From Tridacna crocea (lineage: Eukaryota > Mollusca > Bivalvia > Cardiida > Cardiidae), in the NCBI GenBank assembly GCA_943736015.1, contig OX031064.1:31433361-31497360 (forward strand): a DNA stretch of 64,000 nucleotides. The letters are read 5' to 3'. Of the stretch, positions 1 through 10,276 are shown piece after piece. The notes under the pieces were generated by a model that saw only the letters and a list, made by a program, of their open reading frames with translations, was not told where the DNA came from and searched no databases. The first letter of the stretch is position 1; every line of letters starts with the position of its first letter. The position numbers and the translations under genes are program-made.

Positions 1-176
1 AGCCATTGACCTTTTGCGGACACAGTAGATCTAGATCAGACTGCACAGAACGTGCAGTCTGATTTTGGATCCACATTGTCCGATAGGAAGATATTTTTTT
101 CCCCGAAACTGAATTTTGAAATAGCAATTTTTGGGTTTTTACAACTGAATTGAAAATTTCATTTTAGTTTTTTAGT
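1..176 (-). mobile_element. hpB copy, cut by window edge
   Basis: Hairpin arms AGATCAGACTGCAC / GTGCAGTCTGAT at about 20-92, followed by the family's internal tract (AATAGCAATTTTTGGG). The left end lies outside the window. The right end, which should carry GGATAAGGGTTAA, is replaced by an hpA copy. Confidence 0.8.
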
Positions 177-405
177 CTACCGAATAATCCCTTGTTTTTA
201 CGGCTTCGATGAAGAAGCCTTCTGAAAACAATGTAGGAGAAGGAGAAAATGCTGGTAACCAGCATTTTCTCCTTTTCCTCCATTTTTTTCTACTCTTCCA
301 AAGTCAAATTTCAATTTTTGAGTCACATTTATTTTTGTCATCTGCAAAATTTAATGCTTTCAATTCTGGACCAGACTAACATTTTTTCATTCGGTAAAGA
401 GTTAA
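177..405 (+). mobile_element. hpA copy, left end eroded
   Basis: Central hairpin GGAGAAAATGCTGG / CCAGCATTTTCTCC at about 240-275. The right end GGTAAAGAGTTAA is intact (TTAA at 402-405). The left end is degenerate and abuts the hpB copy. Confidence 0.8.
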
Positions 406-479
406 ATGTCTTTCTACATTTTACTTATAACTTCCCATGGGCCTGAACTATGTTGAAGACGGGCACCATGACAGAACGG

Positions 480-707
480 TTAACCCTTTCCCAAACAATC
501 CCTGGTTTTTACGAGTCTGGAATAGTAGCCTTTTGAAAACATTGTGGGAAAAGGAGAAAATGCTGGTAACCAGCATTTTCTCCTTTTCCCACAATGTTTT
601 CTACCCTATCATAGACAGAAATAATCTTTTCAGCAAGAGTTGAATTGTCGTCTGCAAATGCTTACAATTTGGTCTAGTCCAAAAGTTTGTCGTTTGGGAA
701 AGGGTTA
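480..707 (+). mobile_element. hpA copy, CCCTTTCCC subtype
   Basis: Complete copy with TTAA on both sides (480-483, 704-707), ends TTAACCCTTTCCCAAAC and GGGAAAGGGTTAA. The right half (GACAGAAATAATC, TTGAATTGTC) matches the copy at 49612, so the two form a subfamily. Confidence 0.9.
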
Positions 708-739
708 AATCATTACCTATCAACAAACTTTCCGCCCAA

Positions 740-885
740 CCCAAATTCAAAGCATTTGCAGACGACAAATGAAGGCGTTTTAAATGATGGGACTTCTATT
801 TCAAAATAAAGAGAACAATGCGCGAAAAAGCCTAAAATGCACGTGAGAAACGTTTTCTCCTTTTCCCACACTGTTTTCAACAACT
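740..885 (-). mobile_element. degenerate hpA fragment
   Basis: AAAGCATTTGCAGACGACAAAT is followed by half of the hairpin (TTTTCTCCTTTTCCCACA). The other arm is scrambled and there is no TTAA end. Confidence 0.55.
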
Positions 886-904
886 TTATTCATCAGTGAC
901 GCAA

Positions 905-1090
905 AACTTTAGGCTGCTAAGAGCGACTCGATAATCATTAGAGGACAAAGTAGACCAAGATCAACAAAGTAGACCAAGATCAGACAGCACAAAACGTGCA
1001 GTCTGCTCTTGGATCTACACCGTCCGATGAGGAGATATGTTTTCTCCAAAAATGCCTTTGAAATCAAACAATAATTGCTGGAATCCTAAG
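905..1090 (-). mobile_element. hpB copy with duplicated arm segment
   Basis: TTTAGGCTGCTAAGAGCGACTC end, then the hairpin CAGCACAAAACGTGCAGTCTG. The segment CAAAGTAGACCAAGATCA occurs twice in tandem at about 943-980, lengthening the left arm only. Confidence 0.75.
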
Positions 1091-1099
1091 ATAGATTTG

Positions 1100-1793
1100 T
1101 GCTTGGAAATTCAGAGCATTTACAAATAGTAAAATGGTTCGACTCACGTTAGTCTGCGCGGACTGTGCAGGTCATCTTCGCAAGCCAAGAGTTATGATCC
1201 ACTAAGCTACTCTACCCTTGGCTGATTGAGCTTGATTTCGACAATCACCCGATACGCATTTTCATTGGTTGCAGCTTGCTCTAGCTGCATCAAATCAAAT
1301 CGCTCGTATGATTTCATCTTCGATAAAAATAGAACAGGGTCGCGATAAAATTAGAAGGTAAACATGAATACCTCTGTGGATGTGTCCAGGATCTGTAATG
1401 AATTATTACCCAAGAAAACATGGACGAACGGTATTTACATAAAGTTTCATGTGACCAATCAATTATCAGATGTTTTAGGCTATATCCAGGCACCTGCCCA
1501 TGGAATGTCGAAGTACGTTTATGGTTATTGCTTCATGTTGAATTATTGTATTCGTAAGCGGTTTAAAGCGATATTTCGTTGGCTATAAGAAATATGATGT
1601 AAAGGGAGATAATAAGCAGCATCCAATAGGGCGCGTGTCGCGGGAATCACGAAATCGGGCTCGATCCGCCAAGGTAAGATCCACGTAGTGATCGTAACCT
1701 TGGCTCGCGAAGATGTGTGCAGGTTGACATGGGTCGATACTTTTTGAAAGTAATTTAACCCCACCCCCTTACTTTTTTTCATTAAGCATGGTT
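1100..1793 (+). mobile_element. hpC copy split by tirMu
   Basis: The hpC hairpin is interrupted: CTGCGCGGACTGTGCAGGT lies left of the tirMu element and TGACATGGGTCGATAC right of it. The outer TIR is eroded; the right side runs to GCATGGTTT. Confidence 0.7.
1173..1715 (+). mobile_element. tirMu: 543-bp TIR element with 9-bp target duplication
   Basis: Termini CATCTTCGCAAGCCAAG at left and the inverse of CATCTTCGCGAGCCAAGG at right, about 25 bp of imperfect TIR. It is flanked by identical 9-mers TGTGCAGGT (1164-1172 and 1716-1724). A second copy lies at 57625-58029. A 9-bp duplication and these TIRs fit Mutator-like (MULE) elements; the assignment is inference because no transposase is present. 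A 74-codon reading frame starting at 1364 lies inside and is not recognised; copy 2 conserves only its first codons and its end. Confidence 0.8.
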
Positions 1794-1813
1794 TCTATAT
1801 TTATAAAAGTGCT

Positions 1814-2042
1814 TTAACTCATTACCACACAATATCTACTTTTGACGCCCCTAAGAAAGAAGCTTTAAGAAGACATTGTGGGAAAAGGAGGAAATGCTGG
1901 TAACCAGCATTTTCTCCTTTTCCCACAATGTTTTCTACCCTTCACAAAACAAATTTCAAATTTTCAGTCACCTTTATTTTGTCGTCTGCAAATGCTTTCA
2001 ATTTGGACCAGTCTAAAATATTGTTGTTTGGTAATGGGTTAA
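1814..2042 (+). mobile_element. hpA copy, complete
   Basis: TTAA at both ends (1814-1817, 2039-2042). It belongs to the CATTACCACACAAT / TTGTTTGGTAATGGG subtype. The central hairpin is intact except for one change in the left arm. Confidence 0.9.
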
Positions 2043-2149
2043 GCGAGATAGATTATTATGTAGAAAGCAGCGTAAAACACCATTCAAACAAACTGTAGAT
2101 GTTTTCAGAGCATTCTTAACCATGGTAATCCAAACCACTTTCCGTCTTC

Positions 2150-2545
2150 TTTTTTCCTTCAAATACTGGACATCTGATCCGATTTTTGTATAACATAAAT
2201 ACAATATTATGGATATGTCATTTTATGCCAACAACCATACATCTGTCTTATTAGAATCAGAGTTTTCCCTCTAACGTTCGTTTGCGAGGGTAATTTCTAC
2301 GTCGTTAACAGAACTCAAAGGGGGCTTTCATAATCTGAACATGGCATTTTATGTGAACAGCTATTAATACATCAGTCTTATAAAGGTTAATTTTTTCCCT
2401 TAAAATCCTACACGAGGGCCATTTTTCGTCTTTCAAATAATTCAACGAGAGCTTTAATATTCTGAACATGGCATTGTATGTGAACAATTGTACATCCGTT
2501 TTATCACAATCAGGGTTTTCCCCTGACTTTCTCAAATTGGGGTCG
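2150..2545. repeat. Tandem repeat, three units of about 130 bp
   Basis: Unit landmarks GTCATTTTATG, GGCATTTTATGTGAAC and GGCATTGTATGTGAAC fall near 2207, 2345 and 2470. Each is followed by CATCTGTCTTAT-like and TTTTCCC-like blocks. A minus-strand open frame (2305-2535) crosses two units and simply repeats itself, so I do not call it a gene. Confidence 0.6.
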
Positions 2546-2688
2546 TTTCATCTTCCTTGAAATGAAATGAAGAAAGTAAACATTGAACTTTTCGGAAAGT
2601 AGAATAATAGGGTTCCAATTTCGAAGAAACTGGGGTCAAAGAAAAACGCTGTCATAGACTGTCCCTTTCTTGATTCATTGTATGGTGT

Positions 2689-2875
2689 TTAAACTCTTTC
2701 CTACACAATCCCGACTTTTAACGCCCTTGGAAAAAAAAAAGCCTACTGGAAACACTGTGGGAAAAGGAGATAATGCTGGTAACTCCTTTTCCCGCAATAT
2801 TTTCTACCATTCCTAAGGCAAATTTCATTTTTTGAGCAATTTTTATGTTGTCGTCTACAAATGATTTGAATTTCC
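2689..2875 (+). mobile_element. hpA copy, hairpin and right end shortened
   Basis: TTTAAACTCTTTCCTACACAATC start. The hairpin has lost most of one arm (ATGCTGGTAACTCCTTTTCCC), and the sequence ends before the GTCGTTTGG terminus. Confidence 0.75.
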
Positions 2876-2934
2876 CACAATATGACCTACGTAGAGAAAT
2901 GACACCAGACTGTAGAAAAAGAATCCACCCCTCC

Positions 2935-3125
2935 CCTCTGTAGTAGTTGCAGCAGCAGATGTTGTAGTAGAATTAATAGTTGTAGTAGTAGTTGTAGTGG
3001 TAGTAGAAACATTATCAGCATCAGCAGCAACAACGATTTTAAGGCAAAAAGGGGTAGTAGAAGTACGAGTAGTAGTAGTAATGGTAGTAGTAGTAGTATC
3101 AGCATCATCAGCAACAACAATGTTA
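2935..3125. repeat. (TAG)n / (CAG)n trinucleotide tract
   Basis: Impure TAG/GTA and CAG/CAA trinucleotide runs. They generate long serine/threonine- or leucine-rich open frames on the minus strand that are composition artefacts. Confidence 0.9.
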
Positions 3126-3312
3126 CAGGGGATCATTTCTCCACGGGGGTCCTTTCTTTTCATGAGGGATCATTCTACTACAGCTAGAGGGGGTCCTTTC
3201 TCTACGGTCTGGGGTCATTTCTTATAATAATGACCCGGTCTTTTATTCCTCTATATAGTGAAATGACCCATGGGTCATTCTGTAGGGGAGGGTCATTTCT
3301 CTGCATTACACC
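3126..3312. repeat. GACCCATGGGTC tandem block
   Basis: Repeats of GGGGTCATTTCT, TAGTGAAATGACC and ACCCATGGGTCATT, ending GGGTCATTTCTCTGCATTACACCGGC. The same ending occurs at about 52760 and, inverted, at about 30955, so this is the tail of one dispersed family. Confidence 0.7.
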
Positions 3313-3471
3313 GGCTTGTCCGTTGTGATACGACAGAGTGCAAGCATTTCAAACAAATGTCTGTTAATCCGTTGCCACACAGCTAAATTTTACACCTATC
3401 CAAATTCAAAGCATTTGCAGAGGACAATTTATACTGCACTTCCATTTTTGATGACAGCTCACTTACATCAT

Positions 3472-3686
3472 TCAACCCATTACTACACAGCCCCTACTTT
3501 TGACGACCCTGAAAAAGAAGCCTGGAAAAAGACATTGTGGGAAAAGGAGAAAATGCTGGTAACTAGTATTTTCTCCTTTTCCCACACACAATGCTTTCTA
3601 CTCTTCTCAAAGCAAGTTTCAAATTCTCAGTCACTTTTATTTTATCTTTTGCATATGCTTTCGATTTGTCGTTTGATAATGAGTTA
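3472..3686 (+). mobile_element. hpA copy
   Basis: Left end mutated to TTCAACCCATTACTACACAG; right end GTTTGATAATGAGTTAA (TTAA 3683-3686). The hairpin carries CACACACAATG on its right flank, a small CA expansion. An isolated hpA-like scrap AAATTCAAAGCATTTGCAG sits upstream at about 3400. Confidence 0.85.
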
Positions 3687-3734
3687 ACGATGACAGGGGG
3701 ACCTATTTCCGCTGTCGTGTAACCGACGGGATCA

Positions 3735-3902
3735 GACAATTTCAAAGTGGCTCAAATGGTGCAGTTCTGCCTTGAAGGATAGAAAACTTTGTAGAAAAAG
3801 GAGAAAATGCTGGTTACCAGCAAGTTCTCCTTTTCCCACAATGTTTCAGAAGGCTTCTACTTCAGGGGTGTTATAAGTCGTCATTGTGTAGTAAAGGGTT
3901 AA
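3735..3902 (-). mobile_element. hpA copy, left part missing
   Basis: Hairpin at about 3798-3845 and right end TTGTGTAGTAAAGGGTTAA (TTAA 3899-3902). The GACAAA-side terminus is lost. Confidence 0.8.
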
Positions 3903-4084
3903 ATTTACATTTTTTTCCCTTCTCCCACTCCCCACCCCTTTAGATACTGCACTATAGGCGATCCTTTGTTTATTATGATATAAGATTTAAAATTTGACCT
4001 TCTTTTGAACGATTACATGTATGTTTTATATGGCTCTTTCATGTAGAATATCCTCTTATCAGTGAAATATCCACATCCCATCGG

Positions 4085-4190
4085 GCGTGACCTTTGATGT
4101 CTCTTTTCGAAGAGAGTAGACTAAGATCAGACTGCACTGTAGTGCAGTCTGATCTTGGTCTACTCTCTCCGGAAAGAGAATAAACCATAT
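4085..4190. mobile_element. hpB-type hairpin, isolated
   Basis: Long palindrome: AGAGAGTAGACTAAGATCAG at left mirrored by CTGATCTTGGTCTACTCTCT at right, around a short GTAGTG centre. The outer hpB ends were not found. Both arms share AGTAGAC instead of the usual TGTAGAT. Confidence 0.7.
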
Positions 4191-4746
4191 CCCTTTCAAA
4201 TCTAATAGAATAACCCTAAACGATGATTATTTCCGTTTTCTATTGTGATTTCGTGAGATAAAAGTTCAAGTACAATACTATACAATGCGGAAAAAAAGAC
4301 TGAAGAACAAAGGTTATAAAAACTTACAAATATTTCCTTTTTTGTTTTCCTCTGCGTCTTTCCTTTCGTAACTTAACAATAAACACTCGTGTAAACTTTT
4401 TGGTTTGGTCAAATACTTGAACACGACTTTCGGATGCCGAATAAGGACTGAGGACATCCAAAGTGAGTAACTTCCTGTCATTCGGATAACCCTTATATTG
4501 ATTATAGAGTCAAACTGAGTCCTCCTTCTTAAGTAATATAATCCAAAAGGTTGCGAGTTTGTAAGTTATTATTTTTTTTGTAAAGAAGATACCGTACGGT
4601 GTATATGCTAGATCAGACAGTACGTTATATTGTGGAAGTGTTTTGATCTACGCGGGCCGCTTATGCAAATATTGAAGAAACTGAACCTATGCCCCTGGAC
4701 TTGGAAAGGCAAGCACTTGTGTATCTTATTTCCTATCTTACACAGT
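4191..4746. other. No recognised feature
   Basis: Mixed AT-rich sequence. No repeat family, RNA gene or convincing coding segment seen on either strand. Confidence 0.4.
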
Positions 4747-4985
4747 TTAACCCATTACCACACAATCCCTTCTTTTGACGACTCTGAGAAAGAAAAAAAA
4801 AAAGCCTTTAGGAAAGATTGTGGGAAAATAAGAAAATGCTGGTAAACCAGCATTTTCTCCTTTTCCACCAATGTTTTCTTCTCTCCCTTTAACAAATATC
4901 AATTCTTTAGTCACATTCATTTTGTCGTCAACAAATGCTATCAATTTGGACCAGTCTAAAATTTTATCTTTTGATACAGAGTTAA
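4747..4985 (+). mobile_element. hpA copy sharing its right TTAA with the next element
   Basis: TTAA at 4747-4750 and 4982-4985. The hairpin has an A-run expansion before GCCTTT. The right TTAA is also the left TTAA of the following element. Confidence 0.9.
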
Positions 4986-5201
4986 CCCGTTACATTCTGA
5001 AACGAATCAGTTGCAAAAAACAACAACGTTGAAAAAAAAAATCCTTGAAAATTAAGGAGTTTTTACGATTTGAAGTTAAGTAAGTAAATAAATTTGAAAA
5101 CATTTTGACGAAAGGAGAAATTGCTCCTCACCAGCAATTTCTCTTTTTTTCCACATTTTCTTTTTTTTTTCAAAAATCAAAAGTCTTATTCTACGGGTTA
5201 A
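4982..5201 (+). mobile_element. hpA-related divergent copy, CCCGTTAC ends
   Basis: Ends TTAACCCGTTAC and CTACGGGTTAA (TTAA 5198-5201). The hairpin uses GGAGAAATTGCT / AGCAATTTCTC rather than AAAATGCTGG. Internal sequence is largely different, so this is a separate subfamily. Confidence 0.75.
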
Positions 5202-6208
5202 CAAAAATGAAAGTCTTTCGAATAAAGGGGTGTTTATGCGACCGACGCTGACCCCTTAGTATTGTTATTGAAATCATAGAGAGATGGGTATCCAGAGACC
5301 ATTGTTGAACGGGTTACTAGATAGCTCTACGTGTAACAAGTATATTGTCACGACCGCCTACTTATAAAGTCCTTTTCGAATATGACAGATGGGAAACGGG
5401 TTGGGTTAATTGACCGGGTCGAACAGGATCGGGCCTCTTTTCAAGACATAGGATCTTAAAGGGGAAGGACAGAAAGAGATAAAATGAACAAGAAGATATT
5501 GGTGATGGTGAAGAAGAAGAAGAAGAAGAAGAAGAAGAAGAGGAGGAAGAAGAAGAAGAGCAGAGGAGGAGGAGGAAGAAGAAGAAGCAGGACGGACGGA
5601 TGGCAGGAAGGATAGATCAATTACATATTTTTGCATGATATTCGAATAGTTTTTTACTATTGAATGTTTTTTAGACCAGGATACATGTACTGTACTTGGA
5701 TTCTACTACAGACAGGAAATATCTTTAAAGCAAAGACTGACATCATAAATTTGTCTGCAAATAGACAGGGGCCAATAAAATAAACATGTCTACATTTTTG
5801 ACCAATTACAAACTGCTATTTATTCATTTGTTATCAGTACCAAAAAGTACGTTAAAAGCCACCACATCATGAGCTTTGCTGCAAAAAAAACCCGTGGTCT
5901 AGTCTACGGAATTCAATCGGGGCAGATTATTTTTTTAGGAACGAGTCAACTTGGTTTTTCTCCCCTGAGGACCTAAACTTCTTGGGGTCGAGAGTAAATA
6001 CTATCACTGATTGTGAATTTAAATTATTTTTGTTTTAATTAAGTTGTCTATTTTAAAGAAATAGTGGAAAACACCTAAATATCAAGTCCGAACCCGACAA
6101 TTACACGTCAGCGGAAATCCCTGTGTCCTTACAGAGTGATATAAGTGCAACATAACCTGTAGAACACTCACTGTTCTATTTAACTTCTAGGTTTTGTGAA
6201 TATCTAAT
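5202..6208. other. Unassigned sequence with a (GAA/GGA)n tract
   Basis: A purine run of GAAGAAGAA and GGAGGA repeats occupies about 5509-5590 and makes a serine/leucine-rich minus-strand open frame of no significance. The remainder shows no recognised repeat or gene. Confidence 0.6.
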
Positions 6209-6318
6209 CCTGGGTCCATATTCACCAACTGTTCATAAGAACTTTCTCGGCCTTATTGTTTAAGATTTTCTAACTGTTAAAGTAACAGAACCTTTGATTG
6301 GCTAAACCACTGACTAAA
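6209..6318 (+). mobile_element. tirF left half
   Basis: GGTCCATATTCACCAACTGTTC matches the left tirF terminus, followed by the family block TTTGATTGGCTAAAC. The right half is absent; hpC sequence follows. Confidence 0.6.
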
Positions 6319-6455
6319 ACATGTCGTACAAAGGTCATTCGGTATGCAGAAAAGTAACGAATAGCAGAAAGTTTCGACCGATATCAGCCTGACCCGAGTC
6401 GAATTTTTTTTAACAGATGCACTAATCCCCCTTTTCCCAGACCACGGCTCAAACA
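6319..6455 (+). mobile_element. hpC fragment
   Basis: GATATCAGCCTGACCCGAGTCGA is a collapsed hairpin, followed by the end ACAGATGCACTAATCCCCC and CCACGGCTCA. Confidence 0.6.
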
Positions 6456-6487
6456 AAAAGGGTTGGTAACTATGCTTTTTGTCCCCC

Positions 6488-6845
6488 AGAACGGTGGACG
6501 GACGTTTTTGCCACGGACACTTTTGCCAGGACTTTTTGTTTTGGCCAGGACTTTTTGGCCCGGAAGTTTTGGCCAGGACATTTAGGCCACGGTCGTTTTG
6601 GCCACCGACGTTTTTGCCACGGGCGTTTTTGCCAGGACTTTTTGGCCAGGACGTTTTAGCCTGGGCGTTTTGGCCACGGACGTTTTGGCCTGAACGTTTT
6701 TGGCCTGGACATTTTTGGCCTGGACGTTCTGGCCCCGGAAGTTCTGGCCAGGACGTTTAGGCCACGGGCGTTTTGACCACCGACGTTTTGGCCACGGACT
6801 TTTTGGATACGTACGTTTTGGCCACGGACGTCTTGGCCAGCTAAG
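6488..6845. repeat. 15-bp minisatellite, about 23 units
   Basis: Unit close to ACGGACGTTTTGGCC with variants (TGGACATTTTTGGCC, AGGACGTTTAGGCC). Because 15 is a multiple of 3, the array reads as a pentapeptide repeat like F-W-P-G-R in one frame, giving open frames of 93 and 60 codons. I treat these as arithmetic, not genes. Confidence 0.9.
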
Positions 6846-6859
6846 TGTGCAAATTAGGA

Positions 6860-7400
6860 CGTTTTGGCATAATGCCTTTTAACACAGAAAATTGCAATAA
6901 ATGTACTTTCTTTGCTTTTAACTATGAATTTTTTTATGCTGAGAAGCATATTCAGTTCATTTCAAGCTTTTTTTGCTTTAGAATACATTTTGGCCAAAAC
7001 ATAATTTGACTTTGATTTTCATTCTTCTATAGCAAAACTCTTGGATTTTTATAATTTGTTGCAAAATATTGTTGAAAATACAAATATTGATTTTTTATTA
7101 CATCATTATTGATTGGTAAAGTTTGTAATTAAAGCAATCATCAAATACAGTTTCGTCCTTAAGTTAAGCATAAAAGTAAAATAGCACTTGAAACTTAGTA
7201 ATCCTATTCAGTAATACCAATTAATTAAAAAATGAAAAAGTTTTTTGTGACACTATTGATACTTTAAAAAAAAAAAAAGCTAACCCAATATTCCATTTAT
7301 TGCAAATATGTTGATTTTTCATTTTGCTGCAATGTTTTTTTAAAATCATGTTTAAAGGAGCAAAAATTCACAAAATTAATATTATGCCAAAACGTGCTCA
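6860..7400. repeat. AT-rich block bounded by inverted GTTTTGGCATAAT
   Basis: GACGTTTTGGCATAAT at about 6859 and its inverse ATTATGCCAAAACGTGC at about 7381 enclose about 510 bp of AT-rich sequence. The outer flank carries GGCCAAAACG motifs like the adjacent minisatellite. It may be a TIR element using the minisatellite as terminal repeat, or two minisatellite fragments in opposite orientation. Confidence 0.45.
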
Positions 7401-8061
7401 TTTGAATGTTACGCTGGCCAAAACGTTCTACATTCCTTGAGAACACGGTGTAACATCTGAAAAACACATGATCTTCTTGGACGCATTTAAGATAGAAGGG
7501 CTGTTAGAAGTCATATTCAAATACGTTGGCTTCTTTAAAGAAGAAGCCAGGAGAGGTCAGCATCAATGTTTTCAAATAGTTTATTGGCTTTCAGTTTCAA
7601 TATATATTTCGTACATGTAAACAAACGAGTAAAAAGGCCGCCGCGTAGAAACCTCATATGCTTTACATGACGGTAATTTGACCTTCTTGTCGTGTTTTCA
7701 GGTTGCATGTCCTTGTCCAGCGGTCTTCTTTCTCTTGTTTTAACGAAATTCTCTTTTTTTCTGCTTGGAATATTTGCTTGATAAAAAAGTACAATTATTA
7801 GAGAGGTTATGGCACGTTACTAAATTAAATCTTTTCTGAAATTCGTCATTTATGAAGATATACCACGTCTATTTCCTGTCTCGGTTTTTTATTTCGCTTT
7901 ATTTACAAAACCATAACGAAACAGACTGTGTGTCAGAACAATTACTCTAGAAGAAATAGAATTAGACAGCAAATTCTGTGACAGTCTGCCTTTTAAACTC
8001 ACCACTGTTGGAGAGGTCTGATGACCTCTCCAATTAATAGCCGACTTGCATTTAAGAAGTA
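7401..8061. other. No recognised feature
   Basis: No repeat family or gene recognised, apart from a near-perfect short direct repeat GTCTGATGACCTCTCC-like at about 8012. A 14-bp inverted match (ACCTTCTTGTCGTG at about 7683 and its inverse at about 8333) is too short to define an element. Confidence 0.4.
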
Positions 8062-8222
8062 GTATTTAAGTGCTTTATGAGAAAGGGGCTTAGCGAATCT
8101 GCAAAAATATTCTACTCAAGTCAGGCTGACCTGGGCCGATTTTTTTTGTTATTGGTCAATTTTCCTCAAATGAAAGAACCAGTCTATTTCATGATTCTGT
8201 TACTTGCCATAACAAGAGAGAT
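8062..8222 (-). mobile_element. hpC fragment
   Basis: GAGAAAGGGGCTTAGCGAATCTGC is an hpC terminus; then CAGGCTGACCTGGGCCGA and the block ACCAGTCTATTTCATGATT. One hairpin arm is deleted. Confidence 0.7.
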
Positions 8223-8256
8223 GGCCATGATGGCCCTGTATCGCTCCACTGGGTTT

Positions 8257-8330
8257 TTAACCCTTTACCGCACAAAGTCATGTTTTCATGTCCTTTAAAA
8301 AGAGGGCTTTTGAAAACAATGAACGCTGTC
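8257..8330 (+). mobile_element. hpA left-end fragment
   Basis: TTAACCCTTTACCGCACAAAG followed by GGGCTTTTGAAAACAATG. It stops where the hairpin should begin. Confidence 0.65.
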
Positions 8331-8636
8331 AGGCACGACAAGAAGGTTTATTCATTGGCACGAAAGGTAAAGTTCTTTGAAAAAACCTGAATGACAGAAA
8401 CCTTACTTTGAATTTAATATTTCACTCATGTGAGCATAACTATTAGCATCAAAATGAATGACTGACCCTGAAAACAAAATTTTTTCTATCAAAAATCTGA
8501 AACATCTAGCACCAATCGTTATCACTGCAGTTTGACAATCAAGAAAGGTAAATAGTGACAAACTTTATTAAAAAAAAAACTTTATCCTTTGTAACAAGAG
8601 TTATTTTCCTTGATTTTTGTTTAAACTGGAAGTGAC

Positions 8637-9003
8637 TAAACTTGTGATCCCTGGAATGGAGCCAAGTCCTTTAATATGAAGGGACTTGTTAAAGATATAT
8701 GCCAAATTCAGTAGCCCTGGACTTCATGGTTTTAGATAAGAAGATGTGTTGTTTTTTTTTTTCCAGTTTTGTTGCCATAGCAACCAGGGTTTTTGAAGGA
8801 ATTAAATTCTTTCAACGAATTCTAAAGAGGACCATGGCTGGATAATTTCTGTGAAGTTTCGTCAAATTTGGATGGGTAGTTTCAGAAAACAATATGTTTG
8901 AAATAAAGGTTAACGCATGCACGGATGGACGCACGCGTGGACGCACGACGGACACCGGGGCATGACATAAGCCCGCTGGCCTTTGGCCAGTGGAGCTAAA
9001 AAT
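8637..9003 (+). repeat. Dispersed repeat with GACGGACGCACG-rich 3' end
   Basis: GATCCCTGGAATGGAGCC ... TTGCCATAGCAACCAGG ... GACGGACACCGGGGCATGACATAAGC, ending in a small hairpin TGGCCTTTGGCCA before GTGGAGCTAAAA. The architecture (iterated GGACGCACG, terminal hairpin, AGCTAAA) resembles a class of old bivalve dispersed repeats. It is unclassified here. Confidence 0.55.
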
Positions 9004-9139
9004 GGATATCATGGAACCATTGTTATGATTATGATTACTTGTTTGGCATCATGCATCTTTGTCATGTATTGAACCCCCCCCTTTGCCAGAATATGGCATA
9101 TTTACGGAGCTTGCACGCGTCAACGGAACAAGTAGGTGT

Positions 9140-9351
9140 AGTAACCCTTATCCTGCTAAAAACTAAAAATAAATTTTCAACTCTATACTAATAACCCAAA
9201 TATTGCTGTTTCAAAGTTATGTTTTGGGCAAAGATATCTCCTTATCGGACAGTGTAGATCAAAGATCAGACTGCACGTTCTGTGCAGTCTGATCTTGATC
9301 TACATTGTCCGCAAAAGGTCAGCGAGTCGCCTTTAGCAGCCAAAGGGTTAA
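9140..9351 (+). mobile_element. hpB copy, near complete
   Basis: Left end GTAACCCTTATCCTGCTAAA (TTAA mutated to GTAA). The hairpin spans about 9246-9312, and the right end is AGCAGCCAAAGGGTTAA (TTAA 9348-9351). Confidence 0.9.
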
Positions 9352-10276
9352 TATTGAGTGCATTTTGATGGGATTGATTGATGACTCGTGGACCAGCCTT
9401 CCTTTCAAGAGGACTTCCTATCCGTCATCAAGTTGTCTGTAAGCTATCGAGTGCGAGGGGATGAACGGATGATTGATCGGAGATGATAAAGGGTTTCCAT
9501 CACTGTCCTCTCTTAACCTATATATGTACCTTCATATGAGCCTCCATAATTATGTCCCCGCTTGGCAGTTTGCTGCAAATGTCCCTGAACAGTATCATCC
9601 AAACGCCTATCAGATACTTCGATACTTCTCGAGTACATAAAAACGAAATACTGTCGAGACCATTGTAAATCTAATCAAACAACAAGAAAAAAAAACTTCT
9701 AAATTTCTAGAAGGAATTACAGCGAATTCATACAAAACATCGTTTTTGACAAATGCAAAATTCTTACTGTAGTTGTAATAAGTCAATCGAAACCTACTAA
9801 AATGACGTCATTCGCACTTACGTCCACCCCACAACGCATAAACAACTATATATTTTTACCGACGATGTTCACTCAATGACACAAACTTCGATCTTTGACC
9901 GTGAAAAAAAAACCACACATATCCTGTATTTTATTATAAAAAAATAATCGTTAAATAAAACTGCAAAGTAAATACACTAACGTTAATACGATGCTCTGAA
10001 TGTCTGATTGTACGTGTACGTTTCAGATCAAGGGCATACAACAACACATTTTTCTACGAGTATACTACATTTGTGTACCTTGTTTATTGGAATGACTAAA
10101 ATGCAGGGCCTGAATGCCAAGCTAGGGCTTACTATAAACTGTTATAAACAGGAAATTCATTATTTTGACCTAAAGCCCTGAAGGTTACGGCGATGGATGC
10201 AAAATATGTATGAAATGTAAATATTTGTCTATGACTGGTCTGCCAGTTACAGGTGTGGATCTAAGTCACTTCCTCC
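9352..10276. other. No recognised feature
   Basis: About 900 bp without a family match or supportable gene, moderately AT-rich. Confidence 0.4.

Noticed and set aside
2855-3227. Thr-, Leu- and Val-rich open frames around 3 kb
   Set aside because: Encoded by (TAG)n/(CAG)n microsatellite sequence on both strands.
6479-6882. Proline/tryptophan-rich 93- and 60-codon frames
   Set aside because: Direct translation of a 15-bp minisatellite; the pentapeptide periodicity is arithmetic.
7680-8347. Inverted 14-mer ACCTTCTTGTCGTG about 650 bp apart
   Set aside because: Too short, no flanking duplication, and the enclosed region shows no element structure.
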